A stretch of 64,000 nucleotides of DNA, taken from the NCBI RefSeq assembly GCF_950295315.1, contig NC_080185.1, positions 42,346,887-42,410,886 on the forward strand, in the 5' to 3' direction. Below are positions 31,135 through 40,003 of the stretch, piece after piece. Made by a program: the position numbers and the translations under genes. Below the pieces are notes generated by a model, which ran no database searches, had not been told where the DNA came from, and saw only the letters and a list, made by a program, of their open reading frames with translations. Position 1 is the stretch's first letter, and each line of letters opens with the position of its first letter. Source of the stretch: Erinaceus europaeus (lineage: Eukaryota > Chordata > Mammalia > Eulipotyphla > Erinaceidae).

Positions 31135-31500
31135 CTCTTTCAGTTCTTATTTCTCAACTTCTGTCCAGGAGTGAGATCATCCCATATCCATCCTTCGTTT
31201 TCTGGCTTATATCTCTTAACATGAGGATATAAATAGAATATTCACCAGAGAAGAGATCCAACAGGTCAATAGACATATGAAAAAAATGCTCCAAGTCACT
31301 GACTGTCAGAGAAATGCCAATACAGATAACAACGAAAAGTCACTTCACTCCTGTGAGAATGTCATACACCAGAAAGGATATAACAACAAATGCTGGAGAG
31401 GTTGCACTAACGGGTGGGAATGTAAATTGGCCCAACCCCTGTGGAAAGCAGTCTGGAGAATTTTCAGAACACTAGAAATACACCTACCCTACAACTTTTC
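31135..31500. mobile_element. L1 fragment with internal inversion
   Basis: 31135-31220 reads as L1 on the minus strand (GATATGGGATGATCTCACTC); 31224-31500 reads as the upstream L1 part on the plus strand (GAATATTCACCAGAGAAGAG, GGTGGGAATGTAAATTGG). Old copy. Confidence 0.75.
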
Positions 31501-31574
31501 ATCATTGTCACTTGCCCTATTTCTGTTGTCCCAGTTGCCACATGGGCCTGTGCAATAGCTGGACACCCCCCCAC

Positions 31575-31577
31575 ACA

Positions 31578-31626
<49 letters not shown>
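31575..31626. repeat. (CA)n microsatellite
   Basis: About 24 nearly pure units. Confidence 0.95.
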
Positions 31627-31628
<2 letters not shown>

Positions 31629-31639
31629 TTCCCTCAGTC

Positions 31640-31965
31640 TCCCTTCTCTCTGGCTTGCCTACCCTGCTATCAGGTGCCAACCATTCCTGCTGCACTGCAT
31701 TCATCACCACACTATCCCACTCCTCTGCTGCACAAACCTCCCCTGCTTAAGCCTACACACCCAGTGAACCCCAACTCCTTCATCTGGCCCTTCAAGGTCG
31801 TGTGCTAACCTGCCTTGTGGGCTGGACTGCCTGCTAATGCCACAGACACCCCACCCCCTTTGCCTCTCCCTCCCCATGTCAAGTCAGCCAACTCCTACTC
31901 TTTCTCCCAAGGTTCCTGTCATATGGTTTCACTCCCCCTGGAAAGCCCTTCCCACTTCACTTGAT
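31640..31965 (+). mobile_element. Ancient L2-like fragment
   Basis: CCCAACTCCTTCATCTGGCC, GCCAACTCCTACTCTTTCTC and GGAAAGCCCTTCCC follow the order of the L2 3' region from memory. Confidence 0.55.
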
Positions 31966-31989
31966 CATTCATCACAGGTGTAAATTTCT

Positions 31990-32283
31990 TTTCTTCTTTG
32001 CCACTGTGGTTATCACTGGGTCTTGGTGCCTGCACAATGGAAGCCCTTGTTGTTGTTTTTTTTGTTTGTTTTATCTTCCTTTTATTGGTGGGAGACAGAG
32101 AGAAATTGAGAGGGGAGGTAAAGGGAGGGGAGGGGGAGGGGGAGGGAGAGGAAGAGACACCTGTAGCCCAGTCTGCCACTAGTGAAGCTTCCCCTCTACA
32201 GGTGGGGGCAATGGGCTTGAACCTGGGTCCTTATGCATGGCTATATGTGCACTCAACTGGGCATACCACCACCCAACTCCCCT
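31990..32283 (-). mobile_element. SINE-B, long form
   Basis: 3' module GCCACTGTGGTTATCACTGG then body with GGGAGG expansion and full head. Confidence 0.82.
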
Positions 32284-32419
32284 CCCCCCTTTACTTTTCT
32301 GTTAGAAGGTGTGTGAGAGAGATAAGGAGAAGCTAACCAGTCTAATTGTGGGAACCATCTTACCATGTGTTCTATCAATACATCAAAATATCATGCTGGA
32401 TGCCTGAAATACAGTTTTT

Positions 32420-32594
32420 AAAATTATTGATTTCATTTTATTTTAACGAGAGAGATACAGAGAGAAAGATACAGAAAGACTAGAGCACTGCTCAGTTCTG
32501 ACTTATGGTGGTGCTGGGGTGATTGAACCTGGGATCTCAGAAGCTTCAGGCATGAAAGTTTTTTTGCAGAACCACTCTGCTGTCTCCCCAGCCC
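32420..32594 (-). mobile_element. SINE-D
   Basis: GAGA tail, complete. Confidence 0.82.
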
Positions 32595-32629
32595 AGAAAT
32601 ATATTTATTATTATTTTAATTTTTTTTAT

Positions 32630-32783
32630 ATTTGGATTCATTCATTCATTCATTCATTCATCCATTTTTACCAGAATACGGGTCAGCTCTAGGTCATGGT
32701 GGTGTGAGAGACTGAACCTGGGACTTCGGAGCCTCAGCCTTGAGAATCTCTTTGCATAGCCATTATGCTATCTACCCTCACCC
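32630..32783 (-). mobile_element. SINE-D with (ATTC)n in tail
   Basis: ATTC repeat at 32637-32662, then a complete D element. Confidence 0.82.
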
Positions 32784-32799
32784 CAGAATTACATTTTCT

Positions 32800-33053
32800 T
32801 TCTTTTTTTAAATATTTATTTATTCCATTTTGTTGTCCTTGTTTTTTATTGTTGTTGTTGTTGATGTCGTTAGGACAGAGAGAAATGGAGAGAAGAGGGG
32901 AAGACAGAGGGGAGACAGAAAGGTAGACACCTGCAGACCTGCTTCACCACCTGTGAAGCGACTCCCCTGCAGATGGGGAGCCAGGGGCTCAAACCAGGAG
33001 CCTTACGCTTTGCACCATATGCGCTTAACCCACTGTGCTACCCGCCTGACTCC
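32800..33053 (-). mobile_element. SINE-A
   Basis: Perfect 16-bp TSD CAGAATTACATTTTCT (32784-32799, 33054-33069). Confidence 0.94.
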
Positions 33054-33137
33054 CAGAATTACATTTTCTATATGCCAATGAAATCTCAGTAAATTTTTTT
33101 TGTCCTCATGAGGGCTTCAGAGCTCCAGTGACTTTTT

Positions 33138-33165
33138 CAGATATATATATATATATATATATACG

Positions 33166-33206
<41 letters not shown>

Positions 33207-33207
33207 G
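33138..33207. repeat. (TA)n microsatellite
   Basis: About 70 bases of TA with two interruptions, in the tail of the next SINE-E. Confidence 0.95.
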
Positions 33208-33322
33208 AAGCATAGAGAAAAACACAGCACTCAAGCTTTCTTCAGTGAGGTGGGGCTGGGTTTGAACATGGGTCATGTGTATGACAAAGTGGTGCACTGT
33301 CCAAGTGAGCTATCTTGCCAGT
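33208..33322 (-). mobile_element. SINE-E
   Basis: CACAGCACTCAAGCTTTCTT to GAGCTATCTTGCCAG. Confidence 0.8.
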
Positions 33323-33348
33323 GTAATGTGGTTTAAAACCGGAATGCT

Positions 33349-33396
33349 AAAAAAAAATAAATAAATAAATAAATAAACTAAAAAAAAAAAAAAAAA
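33349..33396 (+). mobile_element. Tail-only retroinsertion
   Basis: 48 bases of A and AAAT repeats with no body, between perfect 14-bp TSDs AAAACCGGAATGCT (33335-33348, 33397-33410). Confidence 0.85.
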
Positions 33397-33453
33397 AAAA
33401 CCGGAATGCTGTATATATTGTGGGTGGTGAGCAGAAAAGTTCAATCCTTTTGA

Positions 33454-33607
33454 GGCCTGGGAGGTAGCACTGTGATAGAATACTGGGCTTATAAGCATGA
33501 GGTCCTGAGTTCAATCCTTGGCACTACATATGCCAGAATTATTTCTCTGGCTCTTAGTGTGGTGTGTGAGTGTGTGTATACGTGATGTAAATAAAATAAA
33601 TATTTCA
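33454..33607 (+). mobile_element. SINE-C
   Basis: GAGGCCTGGGAGGTAGCAC to AAATAAAATAAATATT, with a GTGTGT insertion. Confidence 0.82.
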
Positions 33608-33621
33608 AAAGGAAAAAAAAA

Positions 33622-33810
33622 TCCAGGGTTGGCAAAATAGCTAACCTGAATGGTTTGCTTTGCCATGTGTATTACCCAGGTTTGAGCCTGGCCCCCAATG
33701 AGTTGAAGAAAGCTTTGGTGCTTTAGTCTTGGTCTCTCTCTCACCTTTTCTCTGTTTCTATCTTAAAAAAAAATCAGCCTGGAGCAATGAAGCACCAGGA
33801 AATGACAAAT
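33622..33810 (+). mobile_element. SINE-E
   Basis: TTGGCAAAATAGCTAACC head, GAAAGCTTTGGTGCTT, 3' end CAGCCTGGAGCAATGAAGC. Confidence 0.8.
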
Positions 33811-33940
33811 AATAATAATAGATCAGACATTGAAGTTTCTGCCTCCTTCTCCTTAGACCACATTCCAAAGGAAGCCTTTCATTCCACTTTGTGGAGAACA
33901 GAGTGAAGTGAGAAGAAATTGAGTTGTAAAAACCCAGAGG

Positions 33941-34102
33941 AGTAGTGATCCAGCAGGTGGAGTAACAGTAGAGCTCTGTCTGGACTTGCAAACCCAAAGG
34001 TCCTGAGTTCAATCCCTAGCACCAGGGTACTATTCTGACCTCTCTTCTTTCTTTGTGTACCTCTCTCTAATGAAATAAAGAAATTAAATCTTAAAAAAAT
34101 AT
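33941..34102 (+). mobile_element. SINE-C
   Basis: CCAGCAGGTGGAGTAACAG head, GAGTTCAATCCC B box, AAATAAAGAAATTAAATC tail. Confidence 0.8.
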
Positions 34103-34199
34103 ATCTATTTCTCAGGGGTTGAGAAAATTGGGTGGCTACATGCAAAAGAATGATAAAGGACCACCACATTTCTCATGCACTAAAGCCAACTCCCAATGG

Positions 34200-34328
34200 A
34201 TCCGGGGGGAGATAACATAATGGTTCTGCAAAAGACTTTCATGACTGAGGCTCGGAGATCCCAGGTTCAATTCTCAGCACCACCATAAGCCAGAGCTGAG
34301 CAGTACTCTGGTAAAAAAGAAAAGAAAA
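34200..34328 (+). mobile_element. SINE-D
   Basis: GGGGGGAGATAACATAATGG head, near-consensus 3' part. Confidence 0.85.
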
Positions 34329-35074
34329 GATCAAAGACTTAGATATTCGACCAAAAAACATCAAACACATAAAAGAAACCACTGGCAGAACATATCTGCT
34401 TTGGAAATATCTTTAGGGTCTTGAGTCCAACAGCAAGGAAAACAAAAGACAAGCTACTGGAGCTGCATCAAGCTGAAAAGCTGCTTCAATGGGTCCAAGC
34501 GCTGGTGTAATGGGTTAAGTGCAGAGTACTAAGCACAAGGATTTATGCAAGGACCTGGGTTCGAGCCTCCCACTTCCCACCTACAGCGGGGATACTTCAC
34601 AAGTCATGAACAGGTCTGCAGGTGTCTATCTTTCTCTCTATCTTTCCCCATCTCATATTGAACAAAATAGAAAAGAAAGAAAAAAATGGCTGCCTGGAGC
34701 CGTGGGAGCGTAGTGCAGGCGCAGAACCCCAGCGATAACCCTGGAGGCAAAAACAAAAACAAAACTTCTTCAAGGAACCATCACTAAAACAGAAAGACAG
34801 CATACAAAATAGGAAAAGATATGCCACACATCAGACAAAGGATTAATAACCAAAATGTGTAAAGAGCTTCCAAACTCAATAAAAAAATATATACCCATTC
34901 AAAATGGGAGGAAAACTGAACAGACACTTCTCAAAAAACAAACAAGCAAAAAAACTTCTGATGGCCAAGAGATAAGAAAAAAAAACCCAGAAATGCAAGT
35001 CAAGACATCAAGAGAATGGCTTCCATCAAAAAGGAGAGAAACAAAATCTGGACAGAAACGTCAACAAGGGAAGG
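34329..35074 (+). mobile_element. Old L1 ORF2 fragment split by SINE-B
   Basis: 34329-34488 and 34761-35074 follow the C-terminal ORF2 order (AAAGCTGCTTC, ATCAGACAAAGGATTAATAA, AGAGCTTCCAAACTCAA), decayed. Confidence 0.78.
34489..34760 (+). mobile_element. SINE-B, long form, nested in L1
   Basis: Inserted beside AAGCTGCTTC; 3' module GGCTGCCTGGAGCCGTGG to ACCCTGGAGGC. Confidence 0.82.
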
Positions 35075-35150
35075 AGAGAGAACATAGTGGTTTACACAAC
35101 AGTCTCTCATGCTTGAGCCACAAGCTGGAGCTGAGCAGTGCTCTGGTAAG
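35075..35150 (+). mobile_element. SINE-D remnant
   Basis: Head AACATAGTGGTTTACAC and 3' part GGAGCTGAGCAGTGCTCTGG; B-box region deleted. Confidence 0.68.
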
Positions 35151-35162
35151 AGAGAAAGAGAG

Positions 35163-35403
35163 AGACCAGATGGTGGTGCATCTTGTGGATGCACATGTGA
35201 CCATGCACAAGGACCTGGGCAGTGCTATGGTTGTCTCCCAATCTCCCTCTCTACCTCCGCCATCTCTCTCCATTTCTCTCGGTCTCTATCAAGAATGGGA
35301 AGATTTAAAAAAAAAAGGGGGGGTGGGGGGGATGGCCACCAGGAACAGTGGTTTCCTTGTCCACTGAGCCTCAGTGATAACCCAGGCGGTGAAAAAGAAA
35401 AGA
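35163..35403 (+). mobile_element. SINE-B, long form, body deleted
   Basis: Head and pyrimidine part joined at GGACCTGGGCAGTGC; 3' module complete. Confidence 0.78.
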
Positions 35404-35410
35404 AGACAGC

Positions 35411-35695
35411 GGGAGTCGGGCAGTAGCGCATCGGGTTAAGTGCACGTGGCGCAGAGTGCAAGGACCGGCTGTAGGGAATCCTGGTTCGAGCCCCCAGCTC
35501 CCCACCTGCAGGGGTGTCACTTCACAGGAGGTGAGGCAGGTCTGCAGGTGTCTGTCTTTATCTTCCCCCCTCTGTCCTTCCTTCCTCTTTACATTTCTCT
35601 CTGTCCTATCCAACAACGACGACATCATCATCATCAACAACAATAATAATAAAACAAGGGCAACTAAAGGGAAAGTAAGTAAATAAATATAAAAG
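35411..35695 (+). mobile_element. SINE-A
   Basis: Near-consensus short form. Confidence 0.9.
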
Positions 35696-35939
35696 GAAGA
35701 AAGAAAAGAAGACAGCAAGGCTCTCTCTCAGGATCTTCCTTTTCAAGAAGAAACCAAGGCAACTCTATTCCCCAGGTGGTGAAAGGAGGGCTGGCCTAGG
35801 GGACTCTGATAAGAATTGTCACCAGTTTATCACCTGCCAGCTGAGCTCCTCTCATAAAGAAGCCTTTGGACTGGCAGCTTCCAGAGCTGAACTACAGGGG
35901 TCAATGGCCTGGGCTGCTTGTTTGATATAGAACCACAAA
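35696..35939. other. Single-copy intron 1 sequence
   Basis: Nothing recognised; likewise 36146-36355. Confidence 0.5.
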
Positions 35940-36145
35940 GAGGGGCTGGTGGCGCACCTGGTTGGGCGCACATGTTACAATGCGCAAGGATCCAGGTTCA
36001 AGCCCCCAGTCCCCACCTGCAGGGGAAAACTTTGTGAATGGTGAAGCAGGGCTGCAGGTGTCTCTCTGTTTCTCTCCCTCTCAATCACCCCCTTCTCTCT
36101 CAATTTCTGGCTGTTTCTATCCAATAAATAAATAAAGACTAAAAA
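35940..36145 (+). mobile_element. SINE-B
   Basis: Near-consensus: GGTGGCGCACCTGGTTGGGC to CCAATAAATAAATAAAG. One of the least diverged B copies. Confidence 0.9.
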
Positions 36146-36389
36146 TTACAGAACTACATGAGGACACACCCCTCAACTCTGGGCCCTCACAGGACAAGGC
36201 AGGTGGTTTATGGCTTGGGAGAGTGGGGGTGGGGTTGCAGCCAAGGTAGGACCCACAAGCCCAGCTTCATTTGGGAGGGACTGGCAAAGGAATCTGTGAC
36301 CTTTTTTTGGTGACAACAGTTTGAGTTCTTGACTACCATCAAGTGCTTTCTTGGTTTCTTTCTTTCTTTCTTTCTTTCTACCAGAGCAC

Positions 36390-36705
36390 TGGGCTGGAGA
36401 GGCGAGCACAATGTTCTGCAAGTGATTTTCATGCGTGAAGCACAACAGGTCCCAGGCTCAATCCTTAGTACCACCATAAACCAGAGTTGGAGAGGGATGG
36501 GTGGTGGTGTACCTGTCTGAAAGCACACGTTACAGTGCGCCAGGACTCAGGTTCAAGCTCCCAGGCCCCATCTGGAGGGGGGAAGCTTCACGAGTTGTGA
36601 AGCAATACTGCAGGTCTCCCTCCCTCTTCCTCTCCCCTCTCTATTTCTCTCTGTCTTTATAAAACAACCAAACCAACAACCAGAGTTGAACAATGCTTTG
36701 GTAAG
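36390..36705 (+). mobile_element. SINE-D split by SINE-B
   Basis: Head GGGCTGGAGAGGCGAGCAC at 36390; 3' part AACAATGCTTTGGTAAG after the insertion. Confidence 0.78.
36490..36677 (+). mobile_element. SINE-B nested in SINE-D
   Basis: TSD AACCAGAGTTG at 36479-36489 and 36678-36688 is perfect. Confidence 0.9.
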
Positions 36706-36711
36706 AACAAA

Positions 36712-36820
36712 CAGCAGAGCAGTATTAGGCTCTGGCTTATGATGGGGCTTGAACCTGGGACTTCAAAGTCTCAAGCAGGAGAATCTTTTGCATAACCATT
36801 ACGTTATCCTCCCCACTCTA
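36712..36820 (-). mobile_element. SINE-D
   Basis: Complete apart from small deletions. Confidence 0.78.
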
Positions 36821-36837
36821 CTTCTTTGCTTTCTGTT

Positions 36838-36960
36838 TTTAAGCAGTGCACTGCTCAGCTCTAGCTTATGGTGGTGCTGGAGCTTGAACGTGGGGCCCTC
36901 AGAGCCCCAGGCATCTGCATCAAAGTCTTGCAGAACCATTATGTTGTCTCCCCAGTTCCA
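36838..36960 (-). mobile_element. SINE-D
   Basis: GCACTGCTCAGCTCTAGC to TGTTGTCTCCCCAG. The SINE nearest the exon 1 donor on the intron side; 36961-37259 is single-copy. Confidence 0.8.
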
Positions 36961-37330
36961 AGCACTTTCTTCGCTTTGGGGAGACACATACATACACAAA
37001 GGGGTCCCTGCCCTAAGCTGTCTCTTTTCTTCACACACCCCCCACCCCGCCTCAGCTTTATCTTCATCTCCCTCCTCCTCAGACCACGTGGGTAAGCTTC
37101 TCAGGTTCAAAGCTGAGCACTCCAACCTCCAACCCCCACCGTGCTCTTTGCTGGAGGAAACGGTGGAGAGAAGTTCCAAGAGAAGTAACTTTAAGGGCTG
37201 TGCTTTGGGGACAGAGGAGTCGCTTTCTGGCCAAACTGTTCCCAAGTCTTAAAGAGGGGGGTTGAGGGGGAGATGCAGCCCACTTCCAGCTCTGGATCCC
37301 CAGGAAGTTGGGCGCCTTGGGGTGCCCCAG

Positions 37331-37370
37331 CCCCGCCCTGCCCCGCCCCGCCCCGCCCCGCCCCGCCCGG
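37331..37370 (-). repeat. (GGGGC)n pentanucleotide tract beside the exon 1 donor
   Basis: On the coding strand the run of GGGGC units starts seven bases inside intron 1, directly after donor GTAAGAGCC. Eight G-runs of three or four allow G-quadruplex formation in DNA or nascent RNA. Confidence 0.9.
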
Positions 37371-37377
37371 CTCTTAC

Positions 37378-37640
37378 TTGCGGTAGGCGGCGAGCTGTAG
37401 GGCGCTGCAGGGGAAGAGCCGCAGGCATGCCACCGCGTTCCCCTTCCACAGGGCCCGGCGCCCCTCGACCCGCCACACCCGGAGCCCCGCGGCCCAGGGC
37501 CCCCGCGCCGCGCCCACCTGGGCCAGGACGGTGACGAGCTCCAGCGGTGCGGTGAGGCTGAGGCTCAGCGCCCCCGCCAGCCCCGCGCACAGAAGCCTCT
37601 GGCCTCCCGTCAACCGCCAGTCCCGCCGCCAGGTCGCCAT
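37378..37640 (-). CDS. SLC25A43: SLC25A43 exon 1 (coding part), mitochondrial carrier family member
   Basis: Encodes residues 1-87 plus two bases of codon 88. Starts MATWRRDWRLTGGQ with a good start context (G at -3 and +4). The segment holds the first half of carrier repeat one: helix 1 ends TAPLELVTVLAQ, the place of the family signature PX[DE]XX[KR]; here P and E are present but the basic residue is replaced by T, an oddity I also recall in human SLC25A43. Later ALWKGNAVACLRLFPCSALQ matches the conserved matrix-loop/helix 2 region. The exon ends CGCAA followed by the donor GTAAGAG (phase 2). SLC25 proteins are six-helix transporters, usually in the mitochondrial inner membrane; the substrate of A43 is not established to my knowledge. 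The frame is intact and GC-rich, in a CpG island. The gene identity comes from recognising the protein and is supported by exons 2 and 3. Confidence 0.95.
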
Positions 37641-37813
37641 CCCCTGGCCAGGACAGCGGTGAGGCTCCAGCCACAGGCCCCAGGGCGCCCCTGATCAGCC
37701 TGGCGAGGGGGCGGGCCTGGCCCCGCCTGGCGTGGGGCGGACCCTCGGCTGGCCCAGCGGCTGGATCAGCCGGGCTGGCAGGCTGGGCGCTGCAGGGAGG
37801 TTCAGGAGGCCCG

Positions 37814-37905
37814 GCCCCGGTACATGTGCTGCCCGGGATTGAACTCAGGACCTCATGTTTGAGAGTCCAATGCTTTATCCACTGTGCCATCTCCAAGACC
37901 ACTAA
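37814..37905 (-). mobile_element. SINE-C abutting the CpG island
   Basis: GGTACATGTGCTGCCCGGG to GTGCCATCTCCAAGACCAC; 3' part missing, cut where island sequence begins, about 175 bases upstream of the SLC25A43 ATG. Confidence 0.8.
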
Positions 37906-38427
37906 AATGCTCATTCTATTCAACTTTTTAAAATGCTAATTCTGGGTACTACTCTTCCTCTCCATTTTCCTTTTTGGAGGAAGTTAAGGAAGTGATACCA
38001 ACTCTTCCTGAGCCTACCTGCAGGGTCTCACTGAACTTGAACTAAGCCCCATGCCAGGATTGTACACTTGGGAAGGCCAGCAGTGGGCACCTTCAGGGGA
38101 AGACTTGTCCTTCACAGGTAACTGTGACATGGTTTGTAGTTTAACACAAAAGGAACCAAGGCAGACAGGTTGACTTGCCCTGAGTCACATAGCTTCCCTG
38201 GGGCAGGAAGGATGCAGGGCTGGTCTGTTTCATGCCTGTATTAAGTGACAGCTCTACTCTGCTCTGAGTCCACTCAGTGGAATTTGAGTAGGGACATTTG
38301 CAGAGGTTCTGGTAGCTGGAACAATAGAAGTGGAGAAGGTTTTAGCTTGAACTGGCCGGAATCCAGATAGCATTTGGATATTGGATAAGCTTTTTTTTTC
38401 CCTTTAAAACAAATTTCTTTAAAAGCT
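37906..38427. other. Single-copy upstream sequence
   Basis: First single-copy DNA beyond the promoter; no exon or gene seen. Confidence 0.5.
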
Positions 38428-38780
38428 ATAAGAGGGGGTCGGGCGGTGGCACAGTGGGTTAGGCACATGTGGTGCAGAGCGCAGGGACCGGCGTGAGGAT
38501 CCCAGTTCGAGCCCCCGGCTCCCCACCTGCAGGGGAGTCACTTCACAGGCAGTGGAGCAGGTCTGCAGGTGTCTATCTTTCTCTCCCCCTCTCTGTCTTC
38601 CCCTCCTCTCTCCATTTCTCTCTGTTCTATCCAACAATGAACAACATCAACAATGGCAATGATGATAACCACAACGAGGCTGCAACAACAAGGGCAACAA
38701 AAGGGGAGGAAAATGGCCTCCAGGAGCGGTGGATTCATGGTGCAGGCACCGAGCCCAGCAATAACCCTGGAGGAAAAAAA
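38428..38780 (+). mobile_element. SINE-A, long form
   Basis: Complete with 3' module; AAAGCTATAAGA / AAAGCTGTAAGA flanks are a TSD with one mismatch. Confidence 0.9.
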
Positions 38781-38811
38781 AAAGCTGTAAGAATAACAAG
38801 GGAAAGAGTGA

Positions 38812-39000
38812 TTGAGGAATAGCATAATGGTTATGCAAAAAGACTTCCATGCCTCAGGCTCTGAAGTCCCAGGCTTAATCTCCACCTTAAACCAGAATTG
38901 AGCTGTGTTCTCACCTCTCTCTCTTCCTCTCCCTTACCCTCTCCCTCTCCCTCTCCCTCTCCCCCCTCTCTCTTTAAAGTAAACAGATAAAATATTTTTT
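38812..39000 (+). mobile_element. SINE-D with (CCCTCT)n
   Basis: AATAGCATAATGGTTATGC head; the pyrimidine part has expanded to a CCCTCT repeat. Confidence 0.82.
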
Positions 39001-39102
39001 AAAAAAGAATGAGGCAAGGTCATTACAGCAGTTTGTGAGTTTAGATGCCCCAGGCGCACAGCTGCTTCCTCCCCTCTCCTTTTTTATATAGAGACAGAGA
39101 GG

Positions 39103-39180
39103 GACCAGGTGGTGGAAAGCCTGGTAGAATGCACATGTTACAATGTGCAAGGACCCAGGCTCAAGCCCCTGGTCCCCAGA
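39103..39180 (+). mobile_element. SINE-B, 3' half missing
   Basis: Stops at CCTGGTCCCCAG. Confidence 0.72.
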
Positions 39181-39198
39181 GTCAAGAACTTAACTCTT

Positions 39199-39481
39199 GG
39201 GAGTCAGGTGGTAGCGCAGCCGGTTAAGTGCACGTGGCGCAAAGCGCAAGGACCGGTGCAGGGATCTGGGTTCAAGCCCCCAGCTCTCTACCTGCAAGGG
39301 TGTCACTTCACAGGCGGTGAAGCAGGTCTGCGGGTGTCTATCTTTCTCTCCCCCTCTCTGTCTTCCCCTCTTCTCTCCACTTCTTTCTGTCCTATCCAAC
39401 AACAACGGCGTTAGCAACAACAACAACAATAACTACAACAATAAAAAAGGGCAACAAAAGGGAAAACAAAACAACAAAAAA
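39199..39481 (+). mobile_element. SINE-A, first of two insertions at one site
   Basis: Flanked by GAACTTAACTCTT (39186-39198) and GAATTTAACTCTT (39482-39494). Confidence 0.9.
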
Positions 39482-39494
39482 GAATTTAACTCTT

Positions 39495-39713
39495 GGGGCC
39501 AGGTGGTGGAGCATCTGGTTAAATGCACACATTACAGTGTACAAGGACTCCAGGTTCAAGCTCCTTGGACCCCCACCTGCAAGAGAGAAACTTCACGGGT
39601 GGTAAAGCAGGGCTGCAGGTTTCTCGCTGTCTCTCCTCCTATCACCTGCCCTTTCCGCTCTCAATTTCTCTGTCTCTATCCAAAATAAATCAAGTAAAAT
39701 TAAAAAAAAAAAG
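39495..39713 (+). mobile_element. SINE-B, second insertion at the same site
   Basis: Follows the second copy of the target and is itself followed by a third, GAACTTAACTCT (39714-39725). Confidence 0.9.
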
Positions 39714-39861
39714 GAACTTAACTCTGCTTTACTGCTTCATCTGGAAGTGCTTGCAGTGTTACATGCATGGGCTTGCGTCCCAGGAATGTAAGCACATGTA
39801 TGTTTCTACAAATATTAGCTGATGATTGCTCTTTTGTCATCACCTTTTTTAGATACGTTTT

Positions 39862-40003
39862 AAAAAAGACATTTATTCATTAATCAGGGAGAGAAACAGA
39901 GCATCACTCTGGCACATGTAGTGCTGGAAATTGAATCTGGAACCTTATGCTTGAGAATTCAAGGCTTTATCCACTGTGCTTCCTGCCGGGCTGCACTTTT
40001 TTC
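39862..40003 (-). mobile_element. SINE-C
   Basis: GAGCATCACTCTGGCACATG to GCTTCCTGCCGGGC. Confidence 0.8.

Larger units (their letters stand above)
37260..37813 (-). promoter_or_regulatory. SLC25A43: CpG island promoter of SLC25A43
   Basis: The only strongly CpG-rich, GC-rich stretch of the window; it covers the first exon and about 170 bases upstream of the ATG. GC-box-like GGGGCGGG words recur on the coding strand. No TATA box is seen, as expected for a housekeeping-type CpG promoter. The exact start site cannot be read from sequence. The island ends abruptly upstream at a SINE-C. Confidence 0.75.

Noticed and set aside
36799..37245. 148-codon minus-strand and 167-codon plus-strand open frames beside exon 1
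   Set aside because: Both cross SINE-D copies and have no recognisable domain; chance frames.
37249..37923. 224-codon open frame through the CpG island on the minus strand
   Set aside because: It overlaps exon 1 of SLC25A43 in another frame; long open frames are expected in GC-rich DNA and the composition is Pro/Ala/Arg-rich without similarity.
39186..39725. CRISPR-like spaced repeats
   Set aside because: The three short repeats are TSDs of two SINEs in a mammalian genome, not a CRISPR array.
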